Origin: Gemmatimonadota bacterium
GTDB lineage: Bacteria > Gemmatimonadota > Gemmatimonadetes > Longimicrobiales > Gaopeijiaceae
Length of the DNA: 64,000 bases
Direction of reading: 5' to 3'
Assembly: GCA_022560615.1 (NCBI GenBank)
Contig: JADFSR010000011.1
Location: forward strand, 34,301-98,300
Shown here: positions 17,201-25,236 of the stretch, in pieces
Layout: each line of letters opens with the position of its first letter
How positions within the stretch are numbered: position 1 is the stretch's first letter
Notes under the pieces: generated by a model
Database searches by the model: none
Told to the model about the DNA's origin: nothing
The model's input: only the letters and a program-made list of their open reading frames with translations
Made by a program: the position numbers and the translations under genes

Positions 17201-20200
17201 CAAGAAGCGCTGCTGTTGCTGAAGCAGAGTGTGGTAGTGCTGCTGAGACGCATTCTGACCCTCTAGGAACTCCTGGTGCAGCTGTGCGGTCTGCTGCTGC
17301 AGGTGCTGAAGCGTCACCATGTTCTCCTGAGTGATCCGTAGGGCTTCAGCCACGGAACCCGCCACTGGAGCCGGCACGGGAGCGACGGGTGCGGGCGGTG
17401 GAGCAGGGGCACCCGGCTGGGTCGGCGCTGTGTCTTCAACGTGCGCGCTTTGGCCCGGTGCGGGCTGTACTGCCTTGATTTCGTCGCGTGGCATCGGTTC
17501 TCTCTTGCGAGTCCGGATATTGGCTCCCCCCACCCGATACGTGAGCGCCGCGCGCCCGGCTGTTGCCGGGGCAGCGGACGGGTGGAAGGAAGCGTCCCAT
17601 GGCTGCAGGTCTATGGTGTGGCCGAGTGAGCCGATCTGGGCCAACACTCGTGCTAGATCTCTGATTCCCGAGCGCGATCCGTGGCTTGCGTCGAGAGCAA
17701 AAGCGTGGTGCGGCTCGCCGTCCAGGACAGAGGCGACGAGCCCGCTGAGGCGCGCGTGCGGCCCCGTCTCCACAAAGGTCCGCACACCGTCCTTATGCAT
17801 CTGGCGGATGAGGTCGTCGAAGAGCACCGGGCGGGCGAGTTGGCTGGCCAGGAGCGCTTTGGCCTCCTTGGCGTCGGCAGGGTACGGCATGCCCGTGGTG
17901 TTCGCGTATACGGGCACTGTGCCTTCGCCCAGTTGGATTCTCTCCAAGGCGCTGGCGAGCGGTGCCTCGGCCTCGGAGACCAACGGAGAGTGGAACGCGG
18001 CCGAGACGGGCAGGCGCCGCGCGTCGATCTGACGGACGCGAAGGGCCCCTGCCGCCCGCTCGATCTCACCGGCGGCACCGGAGAGGACGACCTGCGCCGG
18101 CGCGTTGCGGTTCGCTACCACCAGGTCCAGGGACTCCGCGGCGATGACCTTTTCCACTTCCCGGACGCCGGCTCGCACGGCGAGCATCGCCCCCCGTCCA
18201 CCATCCAGGTCACCCATCAGGCGACCGCGCAGCCGGGCGAGCTCGTGGAAGTCCCGGCTCGATAACAGTCCCGCGGCGCACAGCGCGCTGAGCTCGCCGA
18301 AACTGTGGCCGGCGGTGGCGACAGGCGTGACGCCGAACAGGCGAAGAACCGCGTCGGCGCCGAGGCTAACGGCTCCGATTCCCGGCTGCGCGTTGCGCGT
18401 GTCTCGCAGGACGTCTTCCTGGAGCTGCCGTGCGTCGTCGTCGAAGGCCGGATGCGGATAGATGAGGTCGCTCAGGCGGTTCTCCGAGTCTCCGGCGTCG
18501 GCGAGCTCGAGGGACGCCCGCATGGATGGGAACTGACAGGCGAGGTCGCGCAGCATGCCGACGTACTGGGAGCCCTGCCCGGGAAAGAGAAACGCCAGGT
18601 CGCCCGCTGAGGGGCCACGTCCGTAGTAGACGCCGTCCGGCGTGGACCACGTCGTCTCCTTGTGGGCGTCGAGTAGGCTGCCGACACGCGTTGCCAGAGC
18701 CGTCGCATCGGTGTGGCCCTTCTCGACGACGAGGAGGAGTCGCTCGGCATCGTCCTGACGGAAAGCCTTCCGGGAAATCTGGCCCAGCTCGCGCACTGCG
18801 TTCCAGTCCGAAGCGTCGCCCAGGCGGGTCAACCATTCCTTGAGGCTATGCTGCGTAGGTGCACTGAAGGCAAGGACTTGAACCTCTCCGTCCCAATCCG
18901 CATCCGAGCGGTCAGTGCCGTCACCGCTGATGTGCTCCTGCAGTATGCAGTGGAAGTTGCTGCCACCGAAGCCGAAGGAGCTGACGGCCGCACGGCGAGG
19001 ATGGCCGACCGGGGCGAGCCAGGGACGTTTGTCCGTGTTCACGTAGAAGGGCGAGACACCTGGGGCCACCTGGGCCAACGGCTTCTCGACCTTCAACGTG
19101 GGCGGGAGCACCTTGTGGTGGAGCGCCATCGCCGCCTTGATCAGGGACGCGGCGCCGGCGGCGGCCTTGGTATGGCCGATTTGTGACTTGACCGAACCGA
19201 GCGCGCACCACGTGCCCTCGGCTCGGCTCTCCCGGTAGACCGCGGTGAGCGCTTCGGACTCGGCGGCGTCACCCACGATTGTGCCCGTACCGTGGGCCTC
19301 CACGAGCTGCACGGTGTCAGGGGTGGCGTCGGCACGCTCGTAGGCCCGGCGGAGCGACTTGGCCTGACCGGACGAGCTGGGCGCGTAGATGGCATTGCCC
19401 TTGCCGTCGCTGGACGTGCCCATACCGCGGATCTCGGCGTAGATGCGGTCGTCGTCACGGACGGCGTCGTCTAAGCGCTTCAGGACGAGGATGCCTACTC
19501 CTTCGCCCAGGATCGTGCCGTCGCCTTCGTGGTCGAAGGGACGTGCATTGCCCGTGGCGCTCAGCGCAGGGGTCTTCGAGAAGCACATGTACATGAAGAT
19601 GTCGTTGAGCGTGTCGACACCCCCGGTGATGGCCATGTCGCAGCGACCGTCGGCGAGCTCCATGGCGGCGAGGTGGAGCGCGCTCAGCGAGCTGGCGCAT
19701 GCCGCGTCCACGACGCAGTTGGTGCCGCCCAGGTCTAACCTGTTCGCGATCCGGCCCGCGACGACGTTGCCGAGAAGTCCCGGGAAGGAGGCCTCCTGCC
19801 ATTCGACGTACGAGTCCGAGATGCGGCGCACCACGTCGTCCGCCACCTCCCCGTGAACGCCGGATTCAGCCAGGGCCCTGCGCCAGAACGGATGCCCGAG
19901 GCGCGCACCCAAGGAGATCGTGAGCTCCAGAGTGCCGGTGACACCCATGACCACACTCACGCGGTCCCTGTCGAATTCGCGGTCAGGGCCGTAACCCGCG
20001 TCGATGAGTGCCCGGCGCGCCGTGTATAGTGCCAGGAGCTGTGCGGTATCGGTCGCCTCCAGGGCGTTCGGCGCGATGCCGAAGTCCAACGGATTGAAGT
20101 CCACCGGGGGCAGGAAGCCGCCCCGTACCGCGTAGGTCATGTCCGGCGCCTTGGGATCGGCGCTGAAGTAGTCGTCCGGTGACCAGTGCGTGTCGGGAAC

Positions 20201-20338
20201 GTCCGTGATGGCGTCCACGCCGTTGCGGATGTTGTGCCAGTACTCTTCCAGGCCATCTGCGTCGGGGAAGATGCAGGATATGCCGATGATGGCCAGCGGG
20301 ACGTCGTGCCTGCGCGCCTGAGGAGATTGATCGTTCAT
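14222..20338 (-). CDS. pfaA: PfaA-like PUFA synthase subunit (KS-AT-ACP-KR-DH)
   Basis: A 2038-residue multidomain synthase. KS at about 15-470 has Cys in DAACASS, His in EAHGTGT and the SQIGH motif. The malonyl-type AT at about 580-890 has FPGQGSQ and GHSFGE near 680. A Pro/Ala linker contains a Gln-rich coiled coil at about 1000-1050 (LQHLQQQTAQLHQEF). There is only one ACP, at about 1125-1200, with phosphopantetheine Ser in LGIDSIKR near 1163. KR at about 1465-1730 has SGGARGV and the YAIAN active site. The C-terminal polyketide-type DH at about 1760-2030 has SHVLDGKAVVP and DPLVLDVGIQ. Domain order is that of PfaA/Pfa2, which normally carries several to nine tandem ACPs. ATG 20338 overlaps the pfaD stop (ATGA). 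Enediyne PKSE and heterocyst-glycolipid synthases share parts of this layout, but the PfaC and PfaD partners argue for the PUFA type. Confidence 0.92.
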   Translation of the reverse strand: MNDQSPQARRHDVPLAIIGISCIFPDADGLEEYWHNIRNGVDAITDVPDTHWSPDDYFSADPKAPDMTYAVRGGFLPPVDFNPLDFGIAPNALEATDTAQLLALYTARRALIDAGYGPDREFDRDRVSVVMGVTGTLELTISLGARLGHPFWRRALAESGVHGEVADDVVRRISDSYVEWQEASFPGLLGNVVAGRIANRLDLGGTNCVVDAACASSLSALHLAAMELADGRCDMAITGGVDTLNDIFMYMCFSKTPALSATGNARPFDHEGDGTILGEGVGILVLKRLDDAVRDDDRIYAEIRGMGTSSDGKGNAIYAPSSSGQAKSLRRAYERADATPDTVQLVEAHGTGTIVGDAAESEALTAVYRESRAEGTWCALGSVKSQIGHTKAAAGAASLIKAAMALHHKVLPPTLKVEKPLAQVAPGVSPFYVNTDKRPWLAPVGHPRRAAVSSFGFGGSNFHCILQEHISGDGTDRSDADWDGEVQVLAFSAPTQHSLKEWLTRLGDASDWNAVRELGQISRKAFRQDDAERLLLVVEKGHTDATALATRVGSLLDAHKETTWSTPDGVYYGRGPSAGDLAFLFPGQGSQYVGMLRDLACQFPSMRASLELADAGDSENRLSDLIYPHPAFDDDARQLQEDVLRDTRNAQPGIGAVSLGADAVLRLFGVTPVATAGHSFGELSALCAAGLLSSRDFHELARLRGRLMGDLDGGRGAMLAVRAGVREVEKVIAAESLDLVVANRNAPAQVVLSGAAGEIERAAGALRVRQIDARRLPVSAAFHSPLVSEAEAPLASALERIQLGEGTVPVYANTTGMPYPADAKEAKALLASQLARPVLFDDLIRQMHKDGVRTFVETGPHARLSGLVASVLDGEPHHAFALDASHGSRSGIRDLARVLAQIGSLGHTIDLQPWDASFHPSAAPATAGRAALTYRVGGANIRTRKREPMPRDEIKAVQPAPGQSAHVEDTAPTQPGAPAPPPAPVAPVPAPVAGSVAEALRITQENMVTLQHLQQQTAQLHQEFLEGQNASQQHYHTLLQQQQRFLDMSMGMPVAPAPPMLPAASSPPPLTSLPAPAAPDAQPTTLSTPAAGGSETHAPVAAEAPAASSVPARASEPATAAVAPAAAPGADAAKILLDIVSDKTGYPVEVLELRMELDSDLGIDSIKRVEILSALQDQLPNAPKVGPDQLGTLRTLQSLLDLIPGEGAAREPTPAVDEEQVTVQPPAAESATSVAEAEAPTAPADAEAHVEGVAQRPLQRYVLRSRDFNGAPEEDVVRPAAGAPIWITDGDTVLASEILALLKSDGYEPRVVSVKSLNGSMNEPVVGVIILPPREGASDADLLGVLQVVQAAGNGLRTAGREGGAFLVSASRLDGAFGTTGDEIADPLSGGFAGLTKSAAGEWPEVRCRALDLAPELQDADAARAIVAELFRAGPVEVGLSAGGRSVLELVGGGELPSANGSLPLGEGDVVVLSGGARGVTAEVALALAKACRPTLVLLGRSPEPQVEPEWRAELRTEAEIKQAVLARGDATSPREAGEIYNRIRAEREIRTNLERMNETGATVRYMQVDVRDASAVRDALSSIREQYGPIRILVHGAGVLADQHILDKTAESFKKVYEPKVAGLRNLLEAVDRDALRALVLFSSSTARYGRVGQVDYAIANEVLNKVAQQEARRLPGCRVLSLNWGPWEGGMVDESLRTVFANEGVPLIPLAQGADHVLRELATDQADVERVVLGPAPDAAIMESAASSALPLVAEEVIDVASCSFLRSHVLDGKAVVPMAMLPEWLAHGALHGNPGLKFHGCDNLSLLKGLVLDADASLRLKIHAGDARKDEEGYYRVPVELRATQDDGREFLHARAEILLTESLPQGEARLDPPQGPAYEKTAAEIYRDHLFHGPDLQGIERVHICSPEGVIADASAAPPPNQWMDRPFRRRWLTDPLVLDVGIQLLTFWTGIHGAGPSLPCAAASYRQYRAFPKDGAQVVARITKSDETRVFADLEFLDADGQLVARFEGCENTIDEGLTSTFRSNRLPLEVSS

Positions 20339-22053
20339 GGCAGGTGCATCTCCAACTGTGACAAGGTGCGCGGTAGCACTTGCTGTTGCTCGGGGCTCAG
20401 AATCACGCCCTGGCTGCGCAACGTTTGTATCCGACCCAATACGGCAGCGCCGTACAGGAGATTCAGGCTGACGGTGACCACGCTCCGGTTCCGCGCCTCG
20501 GCCAGGAAGCTATCCTGAACCCAGGCATTGAAAGCCCCCATGGCGGGGCCGCACCAGATCTGGTAATCGAGGGTCCTCGACGGCTCGCCGGTGTTCGCCC
20601 AGATAGAAGATTGGCCGAGGTACCAGCGGAAAGCCAGCGCCATGCGGTGCTTGGGGTCGACCCGGGCTCGCTCCCATTGAGTGGGGTCGCGCTCGAGGAA
20701 GTAGGTGCGCACCTCCTCGAGGACCTCGTCGAAGGTCATCCTGAACACTGTCTGCTCGAGCTTCCTGCGCTCGTCCGCCGGAATTTCGTCGATGGAGTCG
20801 TAGGCCCGGTAGAGCTCGTACAGGCGACCTGCCCGCATGGCGAACATAGTGCCCCGCTTGAGCACCTGCACCTTGACGCCCATCTCGAACATGTCGGCCG
20901 CGGGCGCCATGGCGATGTCCGCCTGCTCAGAGGCGGCCAGCATCTCTCGGACCGCCTGCGACGTGCCTGCCTCTACGCAGGACTGGTTCACCGAGCCCAC
21001 GAGGACGTACGCGGCGCCCATGGCGAAAGCCGCCGCCGCCGCGTGCGGCGTAGCGATGCCGCCGGCAGCTCCTATCCGCAGGGGCTCCGGGTACCCGTAC
21101 TCACGCTGAATGCGGTCCCGGAGCGCGATCATCGTCGGCAGCAGGCCCAGCGCGGGGCGGTTGTCGGTATGCCCGCCACTGTCGGCCTCGGCCGTGAGGT
21201 CTTGGGCGACGGGGATCTCCCTGGCGAGGCGCGCCTGTGTTTCCGTGATGTCGCCGCTGGCGACGAGCTCCTGCAGGAACGACTCGGGTGGTGGCGAGAA
21301 AAAGCGGGTCGCCACCTCAACGCGCGACGCCTTGGCGATGACCCGGTTCGGCGTCACCACCCTGCCGTCCGTGTCCCGGTAGATGCCGCTCACTCGGTAA
21401 CGAATGAGGGGAAGCGTGAGGCGCATGTACGCCGAAGCCTCAACGAGGCGCACGCCGTGGCGCAGGTAGAGGTCCACCACACCGTGCTCGACGTCGGGCT
21501 CGTTGGGGCTGTGGATGAGGTTGAAGCCGAAGGCCGCTCCGCTGAGGGACGACGTGAGGTGGTCTATGGCCGCTTCGACGGTCCTCAGCGGGAGACCCGC
21601 GGCGCCGAAGACGCCCAGCATGCCCGCGTGGCACATGGCTTCCACGACCTCCACCGATCCGATGCCGTTGGCCATGGCGCCGGCTACACATGCGAGCCTC
21701 AGCCGGTGCGCTGTGCGAAAGTTGGGGTCCCCGAGGTTGTCCAGGCGCAGAGGCGCGGCGTGGCCGACGATGGCGCGGTCCCCCTCGTAGAGCCGCACGT
21801 CGGTCCCAAAGCGCGTTTCCCCACGGCAGGCCACGGCTCGTCGGACTCCTGTTTGGGCGGCGGCATCGCGGCCCAGCACGTACACCGGCCGGCGAATGTC
21901 GGCGATGGTCTCGCGCAGCGCGTCTGCCCCCGTGAGCACGTCGGCGACGTGCCCCGACCACGCGCCCAGCACGGCAGGAGCCGGCTGGGCGGGTCCGGTC
22001 GTGGCACTGGGCCCGCCGGTCCGCTGCGGAGATGTTCGCGTTACTGGGCTCAT
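20335..22053 (-). CDS. pfaD: PfaD, trans-acting enoyl reductase of PUFA synthase
   Basis: A 572-residue flavin-dependent enoyl reductase of the nitronate-monooxygenase/2-nitropropane-dioxygenase TIM-barrel superfamily, acting in trans to saturate selected double bonds during chain extension. Typical PfaD features are an N-terminal region that includes GVFGAAGLPL, the FMN-binding glycine segments RIGAAGGIATP and AAYVLVGSVNQ, and the C-terminal GPAMGAFNAWVQ. It is the first gene of the operon, giving the order D-A-C, which matches the myxobacterial pfa1-pfa2-pfa3 arrangement rather than the gammaproteobacterial A-B-C-D order. Its ATG at 22053 lies about 40 bases downstream of a possible -10 element and inverted repeat, and the 3' end overlaps pfaA by four bases. 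Confidence 0.95.
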   Translation of the reverse strand: MSPVTRTSPQRTGGPSATTGPAQPAPAVLGAWSGHVADVLTGADALRETIADIRRPVYVLGRDAAAQTGVRRAVACRGETRFGTDVRLYEGDRAIVGHAAPLRLDNLGDPNFRTAHRLRLACVAGAMANGIGSVEVVEAMCHAGMLGVFGAAGLPLRTVEAAIDHLTSSLSGAAFGFNLIHSPNEPDVEHGVVDLYLRHGVRLVEASAYMRLTLPLIRYRVSGIYRDTDGRVVTPNRVIAKASRVEVATRFFSPPPESFLQELVASGDITETQARLAREIPVAQDLTAEADSGGHTDNRPALGLLPTMIALRDRIQREYGYPEPLRIGAAGGIATPHAAAAAFAMGAAYVLVGSVNQSCVEAGTSQAVREMLAASEQADIAMAPAADMFEMGVKVQVLKRGTMFAMRAGRLYELYRAYDSIDEIPADERRKLEQTVFRMTFDEVLEEVRTYFLERDPTQWERARVDPKHRMALAFRWYLGQSSIWANTGEPSRTLDYQIWCGPAMGAFNAWVQDSFLAEARNRSVVTVSLNLLYGAAVLGRIQTLRSQGVILSPEQQQVLPRTLSQLEMHLP

Positions 22054-22093
22054 TCGTTGTCCAGTCGGCTCATCGAGCCTGGCGTTCTACGGA

Positions 22094-22116
22094 AGCATAA
22101 TTTGTCAGTGTTGACA
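22094..22116 (-). promoter_or_regulatory. Candidate promoter/operator of the pfa-ole operon
   Basis: On the minus strand TATGCT (22099-22094) resembles a -10 element and would start transcription about 34 bases before the pfaD ATG. The matching -35 position (about 22122-22117, TCCTGG) is poor. The spacer is filled by an inverted repeat, TGTCA-N4-TGACA at 22103-22116, a plausible binding site for a dimeric regulator (TetR, MarR or GntR size). The same palindrome would also sit in front of the divergent thioesterase remnant. Nothing identifies the regulator; no regulator gene adjoins the operon. Confidence 0.3.
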
Positions 22117-22253
22117 CCAGGATGCGACCCCTCCAACCGCTTCCTTCACAATCGGATAGGCCGCGCAGCCGCCTTCTCGTCCGGGGTCCACACGGCGGCA
22201 CAAGGCGGGACGCATTACTTGCGCTGCTGCCGCGGGGACTGGAGGACTTCCCC

Positions 22254-22524
22254 ATGACCGACCTGACCCTGCTGTCCGACCTGCCAGTGCGCGTCACCAT
22301 CCCTGTGGCGTGGAGGGATCTCGACGCCCTCCAGCACCGTGGAAGTGGGCGCGCGGGTCACCGAATTGGGCGAGGACCGCGTCACCGTCATCTACCGCAT
22401 CACGAGCCAGCAGCTCGGCGCGGTGGCGGCGAAGGGCGACGGTCGCATCGTCTGCTTCGACTACGACGCGGGTCAGAAGGCGCCGTTGTCGGAGGCGGTA
22501 CGAGAAGCGCTGGAGGCTCTGTGA
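22254..22524 (+). pseudogene. Acyl-CoA thioesterase (4HBT type) remnant, internal deletion
   Basis: An ATG with a good GGAGG site begins MTDLTLLSDLPVRVTIPVAWRD followed by LDALQH, the standard start of hotdog acyl-CoA thioesterases. After codon 27 or so, the frame switches by +1 to TVEVGARVTELGEDRVTVIYR, the C-terminal half of the same family, ending at the TGA 22522-22524. Roughly 55-70 residues, including the usual NN-Y segment of the hotdog helix, are missing. The junction lies in CTCCAGCACCGTGG near 22333-22346, so a short deletion with frame loss is the simplest explanation; an assembly error is possible. It is divergent from pfaD, the place where a chain-releasing thioesterase would be useful. 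As it stands it cannot make a functional enzyme. Confidence 0.65.
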
Positions 22525-23099
22525 ACCAATGGGGCCAGGCGCGGGACTCTTAATCGAGAAGTGTCCGTTGAGACCCCCAGCAGCCGCGCGACCGCGCGTT
22601 GCACCCGAGCGATGTCAGAGACGATCAGCGAGTTCGTACTCTCCGCAGCGGTGACGCTGCCACGCGGGGAGAGCAGGGGGGCGATCGTCGCTCGGAGCTC
22701 GGATGCCCGCGAGAATGAGATTCGGTAGACTCTCGTCACGATCGGCTCGACCGCTTCCCGCGTGTTCAGAGCCTCGATGTTGCTGACCCGAATGATCCCG
22801 TACTCGTCTTCGACAGCGATGAGACCCTGCGCGGAGAGGATCGCACGTAGCGCGGCATCCCACGGCTGATCCTTGATCTCGGCAGTGACGGATCCCGTGG
22901 CGTTCTCACCGCGCACGATCGATTTGCCGGAGAACGTGGAGAAGGCGAGCAGAACGTCGGCGATCGGTGCTTCCACCCACGTCGCCGAGATCCGGGGCAG
23001 CTCGGTCCGGTCTGACGGCTCGGCTGGCACCGCCTGAGCTAGCGCGGGCGCCGCGCACAGAGCGAGCCCGAGACCTGCCAGCAATGCTGTTGAGGACAT
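22473..23099 (-). pseudogene. STN/secretin N-terminal protein, apparently truncated
   Basis: ATG 23099 with GGGAGG upstream starts a signal peptide ending ALAQA. Next comes a secretin/TonB short N-terminal (STN) domain (ISATWVEAPIADVLLAFS, then VTAEIKDQPWDAALRAIL). A second N-domain segment of PilQ/GspD type follows (NSLIVSDIARVQRAVARLL). At about residue 180 the similarity stops, and the frame reads VSTDTSRLRVPRLAPLV until a stop inside the antisense of the thioesterase remnant. Full secretins continue for several hundred residues with a barrel domain that is absent here. I therefore read it as the surviving 5' part of a larger gene, broken near 22555-22575. A stand-alone periplasmic STN protein is the alternative. 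Confidence 0.55.
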
Positions 23100-23263
23100 C
23101 GTAACCTCCCTTCGGGCGCCCGGTGAGCCGTCTCCCCGGCCGGCCACCGCGAATCGACGACTCCTTCGACGTTGTGACAAGATGGGCTGTACATCGGCCG
23201 GGTCGGGCCTACAATACGCGCGCCATGGCCCAGAAGCTCTCGCCCTCTGACCAGCCAGCACAC

Positions 23264-25159
23264 ATGCGCATCGTCTCCCTAGCCTTTTTTGCTGCCGCGC
23301 TGAGCGCGTGCGGTGCAGGCGACTCGTCGGATGCGCGTGGCTCGAGGCCCGCCGACGTTACCACCCGACAGCTCGAGGCGGCAGCCGGCGAGCCCGCGAA
23401 CTGGGTTACCCACGGTGGCGACTACGCGGAGGACCGCTTCAGCACGCTCGAGCGGATCACCCCCGAGAATGTCGAACGGCTCGGCCTCGTGTGGGCCTAC
23501 GATATGCCCCTGCGTGGGGGAGTGGAAGCCACGCCGCTCGTCGTCGGGGGCGTCATGTACACGACCGGGCCCTGGAGCATGGTCTTCGCCTTCGATGCAC
23601 GCTCCGGCGAGCTCCTGTGGAGCTTCGATCCCCAGGTGCCCCGACTGCGCGGGCTTCAGGCCTGCTGTGACGTGGTGAACCGGGGCGTCGCGCTGTACGA
23701 AGGCCACGTGTTCGTCGGTACTCTGGACGGGCGGCTGATCGCGCTGGACGCGGGGCGTGGCACGCCGGTCTGGGAGGTGGTGACCGTAGACCAGACAAAG
23801 GATTACAGCATTACGGGCGCGCCGAGGATCGTGAACGGACTCGTGATCATCGGAAACGGCGGCGCTGAGTATGGCGTGCGCGGTTACGTGACCGCGTACG
23901 ATGCCGGGACGGGTGAGCAAGCGTGGCGCACTTTCACGGTGCCGGGTGACCCCGCTCTGGGCTTCGAATCGGCCGCGATGGAGCGGGCGGCCGAGACGTG
24001 GTCGGGGGAGTGGTGGAGCTTGGGTGGTGGTGGCACGGCCTGGGACGGCATGGCGTATGACCCGGCTCTGGGTCTTCTCTACGTGGGGACAGGGAACGGC
24101 TCCCCCTGGAACTGGCGCGTGCGGAGCCCGGGTGGAGGCGACAACCTCTACCTCTCGTCGATCCTCGCCCTGCGCGCGAGCGACGGCGAGATCGTCTGGC
24201 ACTATCAGACGACGCCGGGCGATCACTGGGACTTCACCGCCACGCAGCCGATGATCCTGGCCACTTTGCAGATCGAGCGTCAGGCGCGCGAAGTGCTCAT
24301 GCAGGCGCCCAAGAACGGCTTCTTCTACGTGCTCGACAGAGCGACCGGGGAGCTGATTTCCGCGGAGACCTTCGTGGAGGTGACCTGGGCCGACGGCATC
24401 GATCTCGAGACCGGGCGACCACGGATCCGGGAGTCCGCTCTGTACGGAGACGCTCCCGCGGTAGTAGCTCCGACGGCGATCGGAGGGCACAACTGGCAGC
24501 CGATGGCGTTCAATCCCGGCACGGGTCTCGTATACGTCCCGATCACCGAGATGGCCGCGCGGTATTCGGGGAACCCCGAAGGCGGCCTCTACGCGGGCTT
24601 GTGGAATACCGGGGCAGATTTCAGAATCGCATCGATCCCCATGGGCTTTCTGCTCGCGTGGGATCCGGTCCGGCAGGAGGAGGTCTGGCGGGTAGGGCAC
24701 GAGCACTGGTGGAACGGCGGCGTCTTGACCACTGCGAGCGGGCTCGTATTCCAGGGCGCTGGAGACGGCCGCTTCGTCGCGTACCGGGCCTCGACAGGAG
24801 AAGCGGTTTGGGACATATCGACCGGGCTCGGCATCATCGCTCCACCGGTCACCTACGAGTTGGACGGCGTCCAGTACGTCACCGTCTCAGCGGGCTGGGG
24901 CGGGAACAGTGGCCGATATTTCTCACCGGCGGGCGACGCGGCCCAGTACGAGCAGATCGGCCGCGTCATGACGTTCGCGCTCGACGCGAACGCACCGATG
25001 CCGACACCGCAGCTGAGGGCGACGGAGCCCTACGTCGCCCAGCTGGAGCTGTCCACGGACGCGGCTTCGACCGAGCGCGGCGAGTCCCTGTTCGCGGTCG
25101 ACTGTTCATGCGTACCTCGTTCAGCAGGCACGACAAGCTACGGGGGGGGGTTGACTTGA
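23264..25159 (+). CDS. PQQ-dependent alcohol dehydrogenase, haem domain lost
   Basis: An eight-bladed quinoprotein of the type II quinohaemoprotein alcohol dehydrogenase group; these oxidise alcohols in the periplasm with PQQ. The start at ATG 23264 gives a 16-residue lipoprotein signal (MRIVSLAFFAAALSAC); ATG 23225 is an in-frame alternative. Diagnostic features are the vicinal cysteines in LQACCDVVNRG, the PQQ/calcium-site segments GNGSPWN and TPGDHWDFT, and repeated tryptophan-docking blades. The type II enzymes continue into a C-terminal cytochrome c with a CxxCH site. Here the frame reaches RGESLFAVDCSC at about 25090-25115 and then degenerates, ending at a TGA after a nine-G run. The haem-binding motif and the rest of the domain are therefore missing. 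Catalysis may survive, but the built-in electron acceptor does not. Confidence 0.8.
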   Translation: MRIVSLAFFAAALSACGAGDSSDARGSRPADVTTRQLEAAAGEPANWVTHGGDYAEDRFSTLERITPENVERLGLVWAYDMPLRGGVEATPLVVGGVMYTTGPWSMVFAFDARSGELLWSFDPQVPRLRGLQACCDVVNRGVALYEGHVFVGTLDGRLIALDAGRGTPVWEVVTVDQTKDYSITGAPRIVNGLVIIGNGGAEYGVRGYVTAYDAGTGEQAWRTFTVPGDPALGFESAAMERAAETWSGEWWSLGGGGTAWDGMAYDPALGLLYVGTGNGSPWNWRVRSPGGGDNLYLSSILALRASDGEIVWHYQTTPGDHWDFTATQPMILATLQIERQAREVLMQAPKNGFFYVLDRATGELISAETFVEVTWADGIDLETGRPRIRESALYGDAPAVVAPTAIGGHNWQPMAFNPGTGLVYVPITEMAARYSGNPEGGLYAGLWNTGADFRIASIPMGFLLAWDPVRQEEVWRVGHEHWWNGGVLTTASGLVFQGAGDGRFVAYRASTGEAVWDISTGLGIIAPPVTYELDGVQYVTVSAGWGGNSGRYFSPAGDAAQYEQIGRVMTFALDANAPMPTPQLRATEPYVAQLELSTDAASTERGESLFAVDCSCVPRSAGTTSYGGGLT

Positions 25160-25236
25160 CTGCCCGTTTCGCCAGCTAGCGGCTACGTTCCGTTCCAGGG
25201 TCATGACCCCGGAACCGCCGATCCCATGAGGCTTTC

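Noticed and set aside
14222..20338. Reading the large synthase as an enediyne PKSE
   Set aside because: Single ACP and KS-AT-ACP-KR-DH order fit, but there is no C-terminal phosphopantetheinyl transferase domain and no enediyne E3/E4/E5/TE cassette, while PfaC- and PfaD-type partners are adjacent.
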